Notes: generated by a model not told the origin, from the sequence alone. Positions 53,399-62,475 are shown, counted from the stretch's first letter. The stretch is 64,000 bases of DNA from Robertmurraya_A mangrovi (GCF_034427655.1 NZ_JAXOFX010000008.1:62001-126000); one strand, 5' to 3'. Numbers and translations are program-made.

Positions 53399-53815
53399 TT
53401 AAAAGAACAAAACATATAAAGTTCTTAAAAGCCAAAAAGAGACGGCAAATGTGACAAAACTGTAAAAAATTCCTTGTATGGTTTCTTGAGGACTCCATTT
53501 GTTCTTCTTAAAAGCATAATAAACATAAAAAATAGTTGTGACGACGGCAATAATGAGTCCTTTTGTTCCTCCATCAAAATAAAGAATACCGAGTGGGTTT
53601 TCAACAATCAAAGTGGGTCTAAAGAAAACGATGCTAAGCTTATAGATGAATAAAAGCATGACAAATGCATTAAAAAGAACATCACTAAACTCTTTTTGGA
53701 ATTCCTTTCTATCCCGGAACACATACTTAATGACGAGGTAAACAAATAAAATACTTAAAAGAATGAGTAGCCATTTTGTATTTAAATTTAATGGGCCAAT
53801 TTGAATAAAATCCAT
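53399..53815 (-). CDS. membrane protein linked to YneN (138 aa)
   Basis: Four predicted helices (WLLILLSILFVYLVIKYVF, AFVMLLFIYKLSIVFF, GLIIAVVTTIFYVYYAF, FYSFVTFAVSFWLLRTLYV). The spacer to yneN is 38 bases, on the same strand. No Cys pair of the DsbD/CcdA type is visible, so it is not a conventional electron carrier. Function unknown. Confidence 0.7.
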   Translation of the reverse strand: MDFIQIGPLNLNTKWLLILLSILFVYLVIKYVFRDRKEFQKEFSDVLFNAFVMLLFIYKLSIVFFRPTLIVENPLGILYFDGGTKGLIIAVVTTIFYVYYAFKKNKWSPQETIQGIFYSFVTFAVSFWLLRTLYVLFF

Positions 53816-53960
53816 TTCATAACTCCTCTACTTTACTTTTCCTGTCTTTATCTTACCTTATGCATTTTCATCCCTACAATTAAAAAGCTTATCTAATAAT
53901 CACCATATTTCCGTTTTTTCTGAATATTATGTATCATTATAATCAAAGGGGTGAAAGGAC

Positions 53961-55001
53961 ATGAAGATACTTGTCTTAGGAGGAAGTCGTTTTTTAGGAA
54001 AAACCTTTGTAGAAACAGCTTTGAATCAAAATCATGAGGTGACTATTTTTAACCGTGGGACAAGAAATGAAGAATTAAAGGAAGTAGAAATCCTAACGGG
54101 TGACCGATATGGAGATTTGAGTGCTCTAAAGGGAAGAAATTGGGATGCAGTACTAGATACAAGCGGATTGGCACCACATACCGTGCGTAGAGCGACTGAT
54201 ATTCTGAAGGACAATGTAGGGCAATATACATACATCTCTAGTATATCGGTTTATAAAGATTGGGTTCCAACCAATATTACAGAGGACTACCCTGTTCATA
54301 CTATGTCTAGTGAAGAAGCAGATAAGATTACATTGGTAGGCCCTGACTTTTCAATGGAATATTACGGTGCATTTAAAGCTATATCAGAAATGGAAGCAGA
54401 AAACAATATGCCAAGTCGAGTGATGAATGTTCGAGCCGGTCAGCTTGTTGGTCCTCACGACTATACCGATCGTTTACCATACTGGATTGATCGTGTAGCG
54501 AAGGGTGGAAAAGTGCTAGTCCCTGGTAGACCGGATCGTCCTGTTCAATTAGTAGATAACCTTGATTTAGCGAATTGGTTTTTGAAAATGATGGAACAAG
54601 GAAAAGGTGGTACTTTCAATTCAACTGGCCCCGATTATACCTTAACGATGAGTCAATTGCTTGAACACTGCAAGGCCATTAGTGGAAGTGATGCAGAATT
54701 TGAATGGGTCGATGAGTCATTTATAAGAGATAATAATGTCGCACCATGGACAGAGCTTCCTCTTTGGATACCGGAAACCTATCCGCTTTCTGAAGGTGAA
54801 GAACCATGGAGAGGTACTTTCTCTATAAATGTTGATAAGGCCATCTCAAGTGGGCTAACTTTCCGTCCTATTGAGGAAACTCTTAAAGATGTATATAAGT
54901 GGCATTTAGAACGACAACATACCTCGTTTGAATGGAGAGCTGGTATTACGTTGGAACGAGAAAAGGACCTGCTAGCGAAGTGGAGTTTAGTAAAGTCCTA
55001 A
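53961..55001 (+). CDS. NAD-dependent epimerase/dehydratase family protein
   Basis: 346 aa extended SDR. The NAD(P) loop GGSRFLGKTFVE at residues 7-18; YTYISSISVY and the Y-x3-K equivalent YYGAFKA near residues 133-138; PGRPDRPVQLVDNLDLANW later. The sugar nucleotide or other substrate is not predictable; members of this subgroup (mRNA-binding CSP41-like SDRs) often have no assigned enzyme role. Intact single gene with terminator. Confidence 0.85.
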   Translation: MKILVLGGSRFLGKTFVETALNQNHEVTIFNRGTRNEELKEVEILTGDRYGDLSALKGRNWDAVLDTSGLAPHTVRRATDILKDNVGQYTYISSISVYKDWVPTNITEDYPVHTMSSEEADKITLVGPDFSMEYYGAFKAISEMEAENNMPSRVMNVRAGQLVGPHDYTDRLPYWIDRVAKGGKVLVPGRPDRPVQLVDNLDLANWFLKMMEQGKGGTFNSTGPDYTLTMSQLLEHCKAISGSDAEFEWVDESFIRDNNVAPWTELPLWIPETYPLSEGEEPWRGTFSINVDKAISSGLTFRPIEETLKDVYKWHLERQHTSFEWRAGITLEREKDLLAKWSLVKS

Positions 55002-55020
55002 TCAATTTTTTAGTATAAGA

Positions 55021-55051
55021 AAACACCATGCCCTAGAGGAGCATGGTGTTT
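55021..55051. terminator. bidirectional terminator
   Basis: AACACCATGC / GCATGGTGTT between convergent genes, T run at both ends. Confidence 0.85.
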
Positions 55052-55059
55052 TATTTATC

Positions 55060-57771
55060 TTAGTTCTCTTGTAATTTCTCACGAAGAACCATTGGTAGAA
55101 TACCACCGTGACGGTAGTAGTCGATTTCAATTTCAGAGTCGAAACGGATAACCACTTCGAATTCTTTTTTGTTACCAGCTTCGTCTGTTGCTGTAACTTT
55201 GATTAGGTCACGAGGTTTTACAGTTTCATCAACTTGAACGTCGATTGTTTCTTTACCTGTTAAACCTAATGTCTCAGCACTTTCTCCATCTTTGAATTGA
55301 AGAGGAAGAACACCCATTAACGCAAGGTTTGAACGGTGAATACGCTCGAAGCTTTCAGCGATAACTGTTTTAATTCCTAAAAGGTTTGTACCTTTCGCAG
55401 CCCAGTCACGTGAAGATCCCATTCCGTAATCTTTACCAGCTAATACTACTAAGCCAGTTCCTTCTTCTTTGTACTTCATGCAAGCATCATAGATAGAAGT
55501 AACTTCGCCTGTTGGCCAGTGAGTTGTGTAGCCACCCTCTGTACCTGGAGCAATTTGGTTACGGATACGGATGTTAGCGAAAGTTCCACGCATCATTACT
55601 TCGTGGTTACCACGACGAGATCCGTAAGAGTTGAAGTCGCGAACTTCTACACCGTTTTCACGTAGATATTTTCCAGCAGGAGTATCTTTACCGATTGCAC
55701 CAGCAGGAGAAATGTGGTCAGTTGTTACAGAATCACCGAATTTACCAACTACACGTAGACCAGATAAAGGTTTTACTTCTTCTGGATCTGGTTTTAACCC
55801 TTCAAAGAATGGTGGGTTTTGAATGTAAGTTGATTGATCATCGAATGAATATAATGCTTCGTTCGTTGTTTTGATTTCGTTCCAACGCTCGTTGTCATTA
55901 AATACATTTCCATACTCTCTACGGAATAATTCAGGAGTTACAGTTTGATGTACAACATCATTTACTTCTGCAGTAGTTGGCCAGATGTCTTTGAAGAATA
56001 CATCGTTACCATCTTTATCTTTTCCGATTGCTTCGTTTTGAAGATCGATATCAACTGTACCAGCTAAAGCATAAGCAACTACTAATGGTGGTGATGCTAA
56101 GTAGTTAGCTTTTACAAGCGGGTGGATACGTCCTTCAAAGTTACGGTTACCTGAAAGAACAGAAGTTACTAGAAGATCGCTATCAGCAACAGCTTTTTCG
56201 ATCTCATCTTTTAATGGACCAGAGTTACCGATACATGTAGTACATCCGTAACCTACTAGGTTGAAACCAATTTGCTCTAAGTAAGGAAGTAATCCAGAGT
56301 CACGTAGGTACCCTGTAACTACTTTAGAACCAGGAGCTAATGATGTTTTAACGAATTTAGGAACTTCCATACCAAGTTCAACTGCTTTTTTCGCAACTAA
56401 ACCAGCGCCTACTAATACGTAAGGGTTAGAAGTGTTTGTACAGCTTGTAATCGCAGCGATTGCAATAGCACCAGTTTTCATAACAGTTGAATCACCGTTA
56501 TTGAAGTTAACTGTTACTTCTTTTTCGATTTCAGCAGCGTCAAGACCAAATCCTTGGTTTCCTTGTGGAGCTGTTAACGCTTTATTGAATTCGCCTTTCA
56601 TTGCAGAAAGTGGAATTAAATCTTGTGGACGCTTAGGACCAGAAAGATTCGCTTCAATAGCTGAAAGATCAATTTCTACTACATTTGTATAAACTGGCTC
56701 TAAATCAGGATTGAAGAATAAACCATTTTCTTTGCAATATGTTTCAACGATTTTAATTTGCTCTTCAGAACGACCAGTTAAGCGCATGTAGTTTAATGCT
56801 TCACCATCAACTGGGAAGAAACCACAAGTAGCACCATACTCAGGAGCCATGTTTGCAATTGTTGCACGGTCAGCTAGTGGAAGTGCAACAACACCAGGTC
56901 CGAAGAACTCAACGAATTTACCAACTACACCTTGGCTACGAAGAACTTGAGTTACTTTTAACGCAAGGTCAGTAGCAGTAGCACCGTTTGGAAGTTCGCC
57001 TGTTAATTTAACCCCAACTACTTCTGGAACTGGGAAGTATGAAGGTTGACCAAGCATTCCAGCTTCCGCTTCAATACCACCAACACCCCATCCAAGTACA
57101 CCGATACCGTTGATCATTGTTGTATGTGAGTCAGTACCAACAAGAGTATCTGGGAATGTTTCAAACTCACCTTCGCCATTTTCAAGAGCGTGAACAACAT
57201 TTGCTAAAAACTCTAAGTTAACTTGGTGAACGATACCTGTTGCAGGTGGAACCGCACGATAGTTATCGAACGCTTTTTGAGCCCAGCTTAAGAACTGGTA
57301 ACGCTCTTGGTTACGTTCAAATTCAAGAACCATATTAGCTTCAAGAGCAGCAGGTGTACCATATTCATCAACCTGTACAGAGTGGTCAATAACTAGGTCT
57401 ACTGGCTTTAATGGGTTAATTTTGTCTGGATCTCCACCCATGTCAGCCATTGCTTTACGTAAAGAAGCAAGGTCAACGACAGCTGGAACTCCTGTAAAGT
57501 CTTGTAGGATTACACGAGAAGGTTTGAATGGTACGTCAACCTCTTTAACCTCGTTTGTTCCCCATTTTGCTAAATTTTCAACGTGCTCTTTCGTGATTAC
57601 ACGACCGTCGTATTGACGAAGCACAGACTCTAGTAAAACCTTAATAGAATATGGTAGATTCGAAACTTTACCAATTCCAGCTTCTTCTAGAGCAGCTAAT
57701 TGATAGTAATTGTACTTTTTCCCATCTAATTCAAATGATTTACGGGAATTAAAAACGTCATGTTTAGACAT
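55060..57771 (-). CDS. citB: aconitate hydratase
   Basis: 903 aa. [4Fe-4S] Cys ligands in SCTNTSNP (about residue 445) and GCTTCIGNSGP (two Cys near residue 512). The C-terminal swivel domain has SRDWAAKGTNLLG. Interconverts citrate and isocitrate; when iron is short it acts as an RNA-binding regulator in Bacillus. AAGAGGGGG precedes the ATG. The gene has a SigA-type promoter upstream (57795-57824). In B. subtilis the gene is citB (acnA), neighbour of sspO, as here. Confidence 0.97.
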   Translation of the reverse strand: MSKHDVFNSRKSFELDGKKYNYYQLAALEEAGIGKVSNLPYSIKVLLESVLRQYDGRVITKEHVENLAKWGTNEVKEVDVPFKPSRVILQDFTGVPAVVDLASLRKAMADMGGDPDKINPLKPVDLVIDHSVQVDEYGTPAALEANMVLEFERNQERYQFLSWAQKAFDNYRAVPPATGIVHQVNLEFLANVVHALENGEGEFETFPDTLVGTDSHTTMINGIGVLGWGVGGIEAEAGMLGQPSYFPVPEVVGVKLTGELPNGATATDLALKVTQVLRSQGVVGKFVEFFGPGVVALPLADRATIANMAPEYGATCGFFPVDGEALNYMRLTGRSEEQIKIVETYCKENGLFFNPDLEPVYTNVVEIDLSAIEANLSGPKRPQDLIPLSAMKGEFNKALTAPQGNQGFGLDAAEIEKEVTVNFNNGDSTVMKTGAIAIAAITSCTNTSNPYVLVGAGLVAKKAVELGMEVPKFVKTSLAPGSKVVTGYLRDSGLLPYLEQIGFNLVGYGCTTCIGNSGPLKDEIEKAVADSDLLVTSVLSGNRNFEGRIHPLVKANYLASPPLVVAYALAGTVDIDLQNEAIGKDKDGNDVFFKDIWPTTAEVNDVVHQTVTPELFRREYGNVFNDNERWNEIKTTNEALYSFDDQSTYIQNPPFFEGLKPDPEEVKPLSGLRVVGKFGDSVTTDHISPAGAIGKDTPAGKYLRENGVEVRDFNSYGSRRGNHEVMMRGTFANIRIRNQIAPGTEGGYTTHWPTGEVTSIYDACMKYKEEGTGLVVLAGKDYGMGSSRDWAAKGTNLLGIKTVIAESFERIHRSNLALMGVLPLQFKDGESAETLGLTGKETIDVQVDETVKPRDLIKVTATDEAGNKKEFEVVIRFDSEIEIDYYRHGGILPMVLREKLQEN

Positions 57772-57794
57772 ATGTATTACCCCCTCTTGTAATA

Positions 57795-57824
57795 ATCATA
57801 TACCAATATAGGATTAATTGTCGA
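57795..57824 (-). promoter_or_regulatory. putative citB promoter
   Basis: Minus strand -35 TCGACA (57819-57824), 18-base spacer, -10 TATGAT (57795-57800), 24-30 bases upstream of the start codon. Distance to the Shine-Dalgarno fits. CcpC or CodY sites not identified. Confidence 0.45.
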
Positions 57825-58094
57825 AAAGTTTTTAAATCCTAACTTTTCTCACATTTCCTATATTAATACAACCTTTTATATAAGTAAATAACAAGAAAGT
57901 TATTGTTTTTGATAAGTTTTCCTTATCTTAAAAATGATATTTACTATATAAAAAGTGACAAACCTTCTTAAATCAAACGCTTACAATAAATTCGACTGTC
58001 TAAAAGGTTCAAAATAATTATACCAAAAAATCTTTGATTATATTTGTATGAAGTTCTTAGATTAGAAAAAAATAACGAAATGGAGGTGATCATC

Positions 58095-58244
58095 ATGGGT
58101 AAAAGAAAAGCAAATCACGTGATTGAAGGAATGAATGCAGCAAAATCCCAAGGTATGGGTGCTGGATATAATGAAGAACTTGCAAACGAACCTCTAACAG
58201 AGGCGCAGAAACAAAATAATAAAAAGCGCAAAAAAAATCAATAA
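58095..58244 (+). CDS. sspO: small acid-soluble spore protein O
   Basis: 49 aa starting at ATG 58095, GGAGGTGATCATC upstream. MGKRKANHVIEGMNAAKSQG and ANEPLTEAQKQNNKKRKKN are diagnostic of SspO. Divergent from citB. Made in the forespore. Confidence 0.93.
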   Translation: MGKRKANHVIEGMNAAKSQGMGAGYNEELANEPLTEAQKQNNKKRKKNQ

Positions 58245-58252
58245 AGAACAAC

Positions 58253-58277
58253 CCCCTTCACAACTGTAAGGGGGTCT
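58253..58277. terminator. terminator
   Basis: CCCCCTT / AAGGGGG stem between convergent genes sspO and the 86-aa protein gene. Confidence 0.8.
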
Positions 58278-58281
58278 AATT

Positions 58282-58542
58282 CTATTCGGTTTGGTTCACT
58301 TCTTCTACGATTTGACGGAGATCTTGCTGGAATTGCTCTAGCTGTGCTCGTTGATGCTCTGAAGCTACTTCAAGTGCATTTTCAATCTGTGCAAATGCCT
58401 CATTGACTTCATTTTTTAAATGTTTTAACTGATGACCGTAACTTGCACTATCCTGAACAATATCATTATAAAGTCCTTGCGCTTCATTCACACCTTGCTG
58501 AGCAGCTTGAAACGCTTGCTGTTTATCTTTATGGTATGGCAT
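58282..58542 (-). CDS. small helical protein (86 aa)
   Basis: ATG at 58542 (MPYHKDKQQAFQAAQQGVNE) with AAGGAG eleven bases upstream. Almost all-helical, Gln/Glu/Ala-rich (ALEVASEHQRAQLEQFQQDL), probably coiled-coil. It lies between spore genes. Family not identified. Confidence 0.7.
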   Translation of the reverse strand: MPYHKDKQQAFQAAQQGVNEAQGLYNDIVQDSASYGHQLKHLKNEVNEAFAQIENALEVASEHQRAQLEQFQQDLRQIVEEVNQTE

Positions 58543-58715
58543 TTTTGAGTACACTCCTTATTGTTTGTTATTTATGTTGAAATTTAGCTTATAAGTATGT
58601 TGTTTTCACCTGAAAATTTGAAGCGACCTTTACGTTAAATTGTGCAGTGCATGATAAAAATATTCGGTATAAAAACACTTTTACACCCCATCCTATAGTT
58701 AGGAGGGATGTAGAA

Positions 58716-58862
58716 ATGGTTAATAAAAACGATGGAAAAGATATGAGAAGAAATGCTCCAAAAGGAAATGAATCGGGGCAACCACAACCATTAAGTGGTT
58801 CTAAAAAAGTAAAAAATCGTAACCATACGAGACAAAAACATAATTCGCATCATGATATGTAA
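58716..58862 (+). CDS. sspP: small acid-soluble spore protein P
   Basis: 48 aa from ATG 58716 (TTAGGAGGG upstream): MVNKNDGKDMRRNAPKGNES, then QPQPLSGSKKVKNRNHTRQK, diagnostic of SspP (CotL). Overlaps no other gene. Forespore protein; neighbour of sspO as in B. subtilis. Confidence 0.92.
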   Translation: MVNKNDGKDMRRNAPKGNESGQPQPLSGSKKVKNRNHTRQKHNSHHDM

Positions 58863-58867
58863 ATAAA

Positions 58868-58903
58868 CGAAAAGCTGTAGAATCAAATCGTTCTACAGCT
58901 TTG
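58868..58903. terminator. bidirectional terminator
   Basis: AAAGCTGTAGAA / TTCTACAGCTTT with eight-base loop between sspP and selA, which converge. Confidence 0.88.
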
Positions 58904-58906
58904 TTT

Positions 58907-60307
58907 CTAACTAATATTTAATAAACAATCAACTAACAAACACTCTTCTTCTTTACTCACCGTTCTCAAATCTATCACAATTTCATCTTTCTGAATCCTA
59001 ACAACAACAGCAATCTCACTCTCATTCCTAAGTTTATATGCAACCTTTTCAGCTGAAAGAGTTTTGTGTTTAAGGACGGCTACATAGGTAGGTAGCTCTA
59101 CTTCCGGCATGGTACCTCCACCTACTTGGCTAGTGGAAGCTTGAATAGCGGTATCGAAAGTTTCGGTTCCTAAAGCAGCCACAAAATGTTCAACCCTCGC
59201 CTTCAATTCAGCTTTAGTAGCTAAGACATCCCGAACAACTGGAATATTCTTCACTCCATTTTCTCCCTTAAGATAATCCATCAAAGTTCCTTCGAGAGCA
59301 GCCAATGTCATTTTATCAACCCGTACAACACGGGCTAGTTGGTTCTTTTTCAGCTGGTCAATCAGTTTCTTATTCCCTGCAATGATACCGGCTTGTGGTC
59401 CACCTAGAAGTTTGTCCCCACTAAACGAAACGATGTTTACCCCCATGTCTAATACGTCCTTCACCACAGGCTCATCACCAATTCCATTTTTACGATAGTC
59501 ATACAGTACCCCGCTACCTAAATCCTCATAAAAAATCACATCATGCTTTACCGAAAGTTCGACCAACTCCTCTGTTTCAACGGTTTTCGTAAAACCCAAA
59601 ATTTTAAAATTACTAGTATGGACCTTCATAATCATAGCCGTTTCTTCTGACAGAGCTTCTACATAGTCTTTTACATGCGTTTTATTGGTTGTTCCTACTT
59701 CAACGAGTTTGGCACCACTCTCTTCCATTATCGATGAAATTCGGAACGATCCCCCTATTTCAACCAGTTGACCTCTTGACACAATCACTTCTTTATCATG
59801 GGCCAATGCACGCAAGATTAAGTAAACAGCTGCAGCATTATTATTTACCACCATGGCCGCTTCTGCACCTGTAAGTTCTTTTATGAGATCTTCTACATGG
59901 GTATGCCTAGAACCTCTCTCCCCTTCTTCAAGCTTATACTCTAAGTTAGAGTAATTTTGAGCGGTTTCCACCACATGTTTGATCGCATTTTCACTTAACC
60001 TGGCCCTACCTAGATTTGTATGTAAAACTGTACCCGTACAGTTGATGACCCTTTTTAAAGTGTAATCAAATCTTTTATCGATTTTTGACTGTAACTTTGC
60101 AAACAGCAGATTGATAAAGCTTTCTGTTCCAGGTTCGGCTCCATCCCAGTTCCCTTTTATTATAGATTCTCTTATCTCGCTAATGATTTCTTTAAGTATG
60201 TTAGTCAGTTGATTTTGATCAATCCCATATTCACTTAAAAGTTGTATAAACTTTTCATTTTTTTGGACTTCATGAATGGGAGGTATAGATCTTAATAGCT
60301 CTTTCAA
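58907..60307 (-). CDS. selA: L-seryl-tRNA(Sec) selenium transferase
   Basis: 466 aa. TTG start with GGAGGG upstream. PLP enzyme of the SelA type: NCTGTVLHTNLGRARLSENA, ELTGAEAAMVVNNNAAAVYL, and the PLP-binding Lys in VSFSGDKLLGGPQAG (about residue 297). Converts Ser-tRNA(Sec) to Sec-tRNA(Sec) using selenophosphate from SelD. SelB and the Sec tRNA gene are not in this window; in many bacteria selB directly follows selA, here the spore gene sspP follows instead. With selD and three UGA-containing genes in the same 20 kb, Sec decoding is very likely active in this organism. Confidence 0.96.
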   Translation of the reverse strand: MKELLRSIPPIHEVQKNEKFIQLLSEYGIDQNQLTNILKEIISEIRESIIKGNWDGAEPGTESFINLLFAKLQSKIDKRFDYTLKRVINCTGTVLHTNLGRARLSENAIKHVVETAQNYSNLEYKLEEGERGSRHTHVEDLIKELTGAEAAMVVNNNAAAVYLILRALAHDKEVIVSRGQLVEIGGSFRISSIMEESGAKLVEVGTTNKTHVKDYVEALSEETAMIMKVHTSNFKILGFTKTVETEELVELSVKHDVIFYEDLGSGVLYDYRKNGIGDEPVVKDVLDMGVNIVSFSGDKLLGGPQAGIIAGNKKLIDQLKKNQLARVVRVDKMTLAALEGTLMDYLKGENGVKNIPVVRDVLATKAELKARVEHFVAALGTETFDTAIQASTSQVGGGTMPEVELPTYVAVLKHKTLSAEKVAYKLRNESEIAVVVRIQKDEIVIDLRTVSKEEECLLVDCLLNIS

Positions 60308-60459
60308 TAGAGACCCTCCAAATTTTAATCACTTATTACAAAATTAGACAGGTCTATTATAACATTTTTCACCTTCAAAGTTAGACATGAATAGAATGAG
60401 ATTAGCTCTATTATTATTGTCTTGTTTTCTTGGCCTACAAGAAAAGGAGTGGAAAATAA

Positions 60460-60849
60460 ATGTCAGGTTTAAAAGAAGAACCCTCTTTTGATATAGAACA
60501 GATGGAGAAATGGTTAGAAACGTATTTCCTCGATCCCCTCACTACTTATTTAGACGAAACCACATTCCGGGTAGATATTTTTGAAACGGATCTAGAATTC
60601 ATCATAGAAGCATTATTACCCGATTTTAATCCCAAACACATTTCCGTCTATTTATGTAACAATAAAATCCAAATACAAACGTACAAGAAAGGGATTGGTA
60701 AAAAGGAGTATAAAAAGCGAACCATTGACTTCCCTTTTAGCGTCATAGAGAAATATGTTCATGCTCATTATTCAGAAGGAATCCTCGAAGTTTATATTTC
60801 AAAAGAAATACCAGGTTCGGGTAAAAATCATTTTGTACGATTTAACTAA
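60460..60849 (+). CDS. cotM: spore coat protein CotM-like, alpha-crystallin domain
   Basis: 129 aa. Hsp20-type fold: EQMEKWLETYFLDPLTTYLD N-terminus, TFRVDIFETDLEFIIEALLP, beta-strand IQIQTYKKG and ISKEIPGSGK. Length, alpha-crystallin similarity and position beside citB/sspO/sspP equal CotM of B. subtilis, an outer coat protein. Sequence divergence is high, so cotM is assigned mainly by context and pattern. Confidence 0.75.
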   Translation: MSGLKEEPSFDIEQMEKWLETYFLDPLTTYLDETTFRVDIFETDLEFIIEALLPDFNPKHISVYLCNNKIQIQTYKKGIGKKEYKKRTIDFPFSVIEKYVHAHYSEGILEVYISKEIPGSGKNHFVRFN

Positions 60850-60943
60850 ATATCCACCCAAACAAACATACTTCTCATCACTTGAGAAGTTATTTTTATT
60901 ACAAATACATTTCAGGTGCCTGTCACCTTTAATAATATTAAAT

Positions 60944-60975
60944 AAAACCCCTATTCAAAAGTGAATAAGGGTTCC
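60944..60975 (-). terminator. terminator of SelW-like gene
   Basis: AACCCTTATTCA / TGAATAGGGGTT with TTTTATTT on the minus strand, just after the stop at 60986. Confidence 0.8.
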
Positions 60976-60985
60976 TTAAAAGGCA

Positions 60986-61222
60986 TTATGCCTCCATTTT
61001 ATTAATAATTTCTTGAGCTTTCGGGAACACGCCCGTTTCAAGCTTAGAATAATATTTTTCACCATTAATGGTTACTTCAAACGCTCCACCTGAAACTGGA
61101 ATGAGCTTCATTTCCGTGATTTGTGAGCGAAAATGGGTAAACAGTTCTTCCGCGAAACTCGCGGCTTTTGGTGCGTAGTTTCACATCATGCAGAATTCAA
61201 CAGTAATTTGGAAATTCTTCAT
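60986..61222 (-). CDS. SelW/Rdx-type selenoprotein (CxxU, Sec14, 78 aa)
   Basis: ATG at 61222 with GGAGG upstream, stop TAA at 60986-60988, one in-frame TGA at 61181-61183. With Sec: MKNFQITVEFCMMUNYAPKA, then ASFAEELFTHF, KLIPVSGGAFEVTINGEKYY and SKLETGVFPKAQEIINKM. This is a thioredoxin-like SelT/SelW/SelH (Rdx) family protein with CxxU redox motif CMMU and the conserved GGAFEV turn. A pure hairpin follows the UGA (61150-61164). Bacterial relatives have CxxC or CxxU. A thiol/selenol redox role is inferred from the family. Confidence 0.9.
61150..61164 (-). promoter_or_regulatory. SECIS-like hairpin of SelW-like gene
   Basis: Minus strand CCGCGA-GUU-UCGCGG, a perfect six-pair stem with G first in the loop. 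It starts 16 bases after the UGA, putting the loop 22 bases away, within the 16-37 range of bacterial SECIS elements. Confidence 0.7.
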
Positions 61223-61398
61223 TTTTATTCCTCCAAAGATTAAGATTTCAAGATTTCACAAAAAATTCTTACTTTGTGATAAGGTAATTGTAGTACAAAC
61301 TATATTTTTCCGCAATCCTTCAACATTATCAGGAAAAATTGTCTAAAAATGATTTTCTTCCTTACACACTGTATACTAAAAAAGGGAGGTGGACAAGC

Positions 61399-62451
61399 AT
61401 GAGTGAACATGAAAAAATCAGACTTACTTCATTGTCAACAAAAGCCGGCTGAGGATGCAAAATTGGTCCTGAGGACTTGGCGCAAGTTTTGCGTCTATTA
61501 CCAAAGCAAGAACCGGTACCAGAGCTATTGGTTGGTCACGAAACGTCAGATGACGGGGGTGTTTTTCAATTAACAGATGATTTAGCATTAATCCAAACGG
61601 TAGATTATTTTACCCCCATCGTGGATGATCCATATATGTTTGGCCAAATCGCAGCGGCAAACGCGCTTAGCGATGTTTATGCCATGGGTGGAACTCCAAA
61701 AACGGTTTTAAATATTGTTGGCTATCCAGTAAAAAAATTAGGCGCAGAAATGCTTGCCGATATTTTAAGAGGTGCAAGTGACAAAGTAAAAGAGGCTGGT
61801 GCGGTGACGGTTGGCGGTCACTCGATAGATGACCAAGAGCCGAAATTCGGTCTTTCCGTTACTGGAATTGTACACCCGAAAAAAGTATGGAAAAATATTG
61901 GGACTACACCTGGTGATGTCCTAGTTTTAACGAAACCTATAGGCGTTGGTATTATGACAACGGGTATTAAGCGGTCAGCGGTATCAAAAGAACAAGAAGA
62001 AGCAGTTACAAACGTAATGGCTACTTTGAACAAAAATGCAGCTGAGCTCCTAAGTGAATTTTCTCCAAAAGCAGTTACAGATGTAACCGGCTTTGGATTA
62101 TTAGGTCATGGGAGTGAAATGGCTAGAGGTAGTAATGTTAGTCTAGAGATTGAATTTAGTCACGTTCCCCTACTAGAAGGTACATACGAACTGGCAAAAA
62201 ACGGTATAGTTCCTGGTGGTTCAAAAGCAAATCATAACTGGTTGGAAAATGATGTACATTATGAGGATATTTTACCTGAAGAACAACTCATTTTATGTGA
62301 TGCCATAACTTCTGGAGGTCTACTTATTGCCTTATCTTTAGATGAAGCTAGTAAATACGTTGATATCGCAAGAGAAAACGGTGTTTCAGAATGCTCAATT
62401 ATTGGAAAAGTAACCGAGAAAAAAGATAAATTAATTTACGTAAAAAGGTGA
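61399..62451 (+). CDS. selD: selenophosphate synthase, Sec-containing (Sec18, 350 aa)
   Basis: Start ATG 61399 (AAAGGGAGG nine bases upstream) and one in-frame TGA at 61450-61452, then open to TGA at 62451. The site reads STKAGUGCKIGPEDLAQVL; family members have a Cys or Sec at this catalytic position (GGCGCK). Later motifs: VGHETSDDGGVFQL, FGQIAAANALSDVYAMGG, VTGFGLLGHGSEMA and DAITSGGLL, all of SelD. Makes selenophosphate from selenide and ATP. The 324-codon ORF visible to gene callers begins after the UGA and lacks the catalytic residue. Confidence 0.95.
61465..61477 (+). promoter_or_regulatory. SECIS-like hairpin of selD
   Basis: GGUCC-UGA-GGACU (four Watson-Crick pairs plus a G-U) with G in the loop, starting 12 bases after the UGA. 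Short but in the expected place. Confidence 0.5.
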
Positions 62452-62475
62452 AGTCATTTTGATTTCACCTTTTTT
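62446..62475 (+). terminator. terminator of selD
   Basis: AAGGTGAA / TTCACCTT stem with TTTTTT tail. Confidence 0.85.

Noticed and set aside
58862..61400. Selenocysteine tRNA (selC) near selA/selD
   Set aside because: No about 95-base cloverleaf with long variable arm was found in the intergenic gaps.
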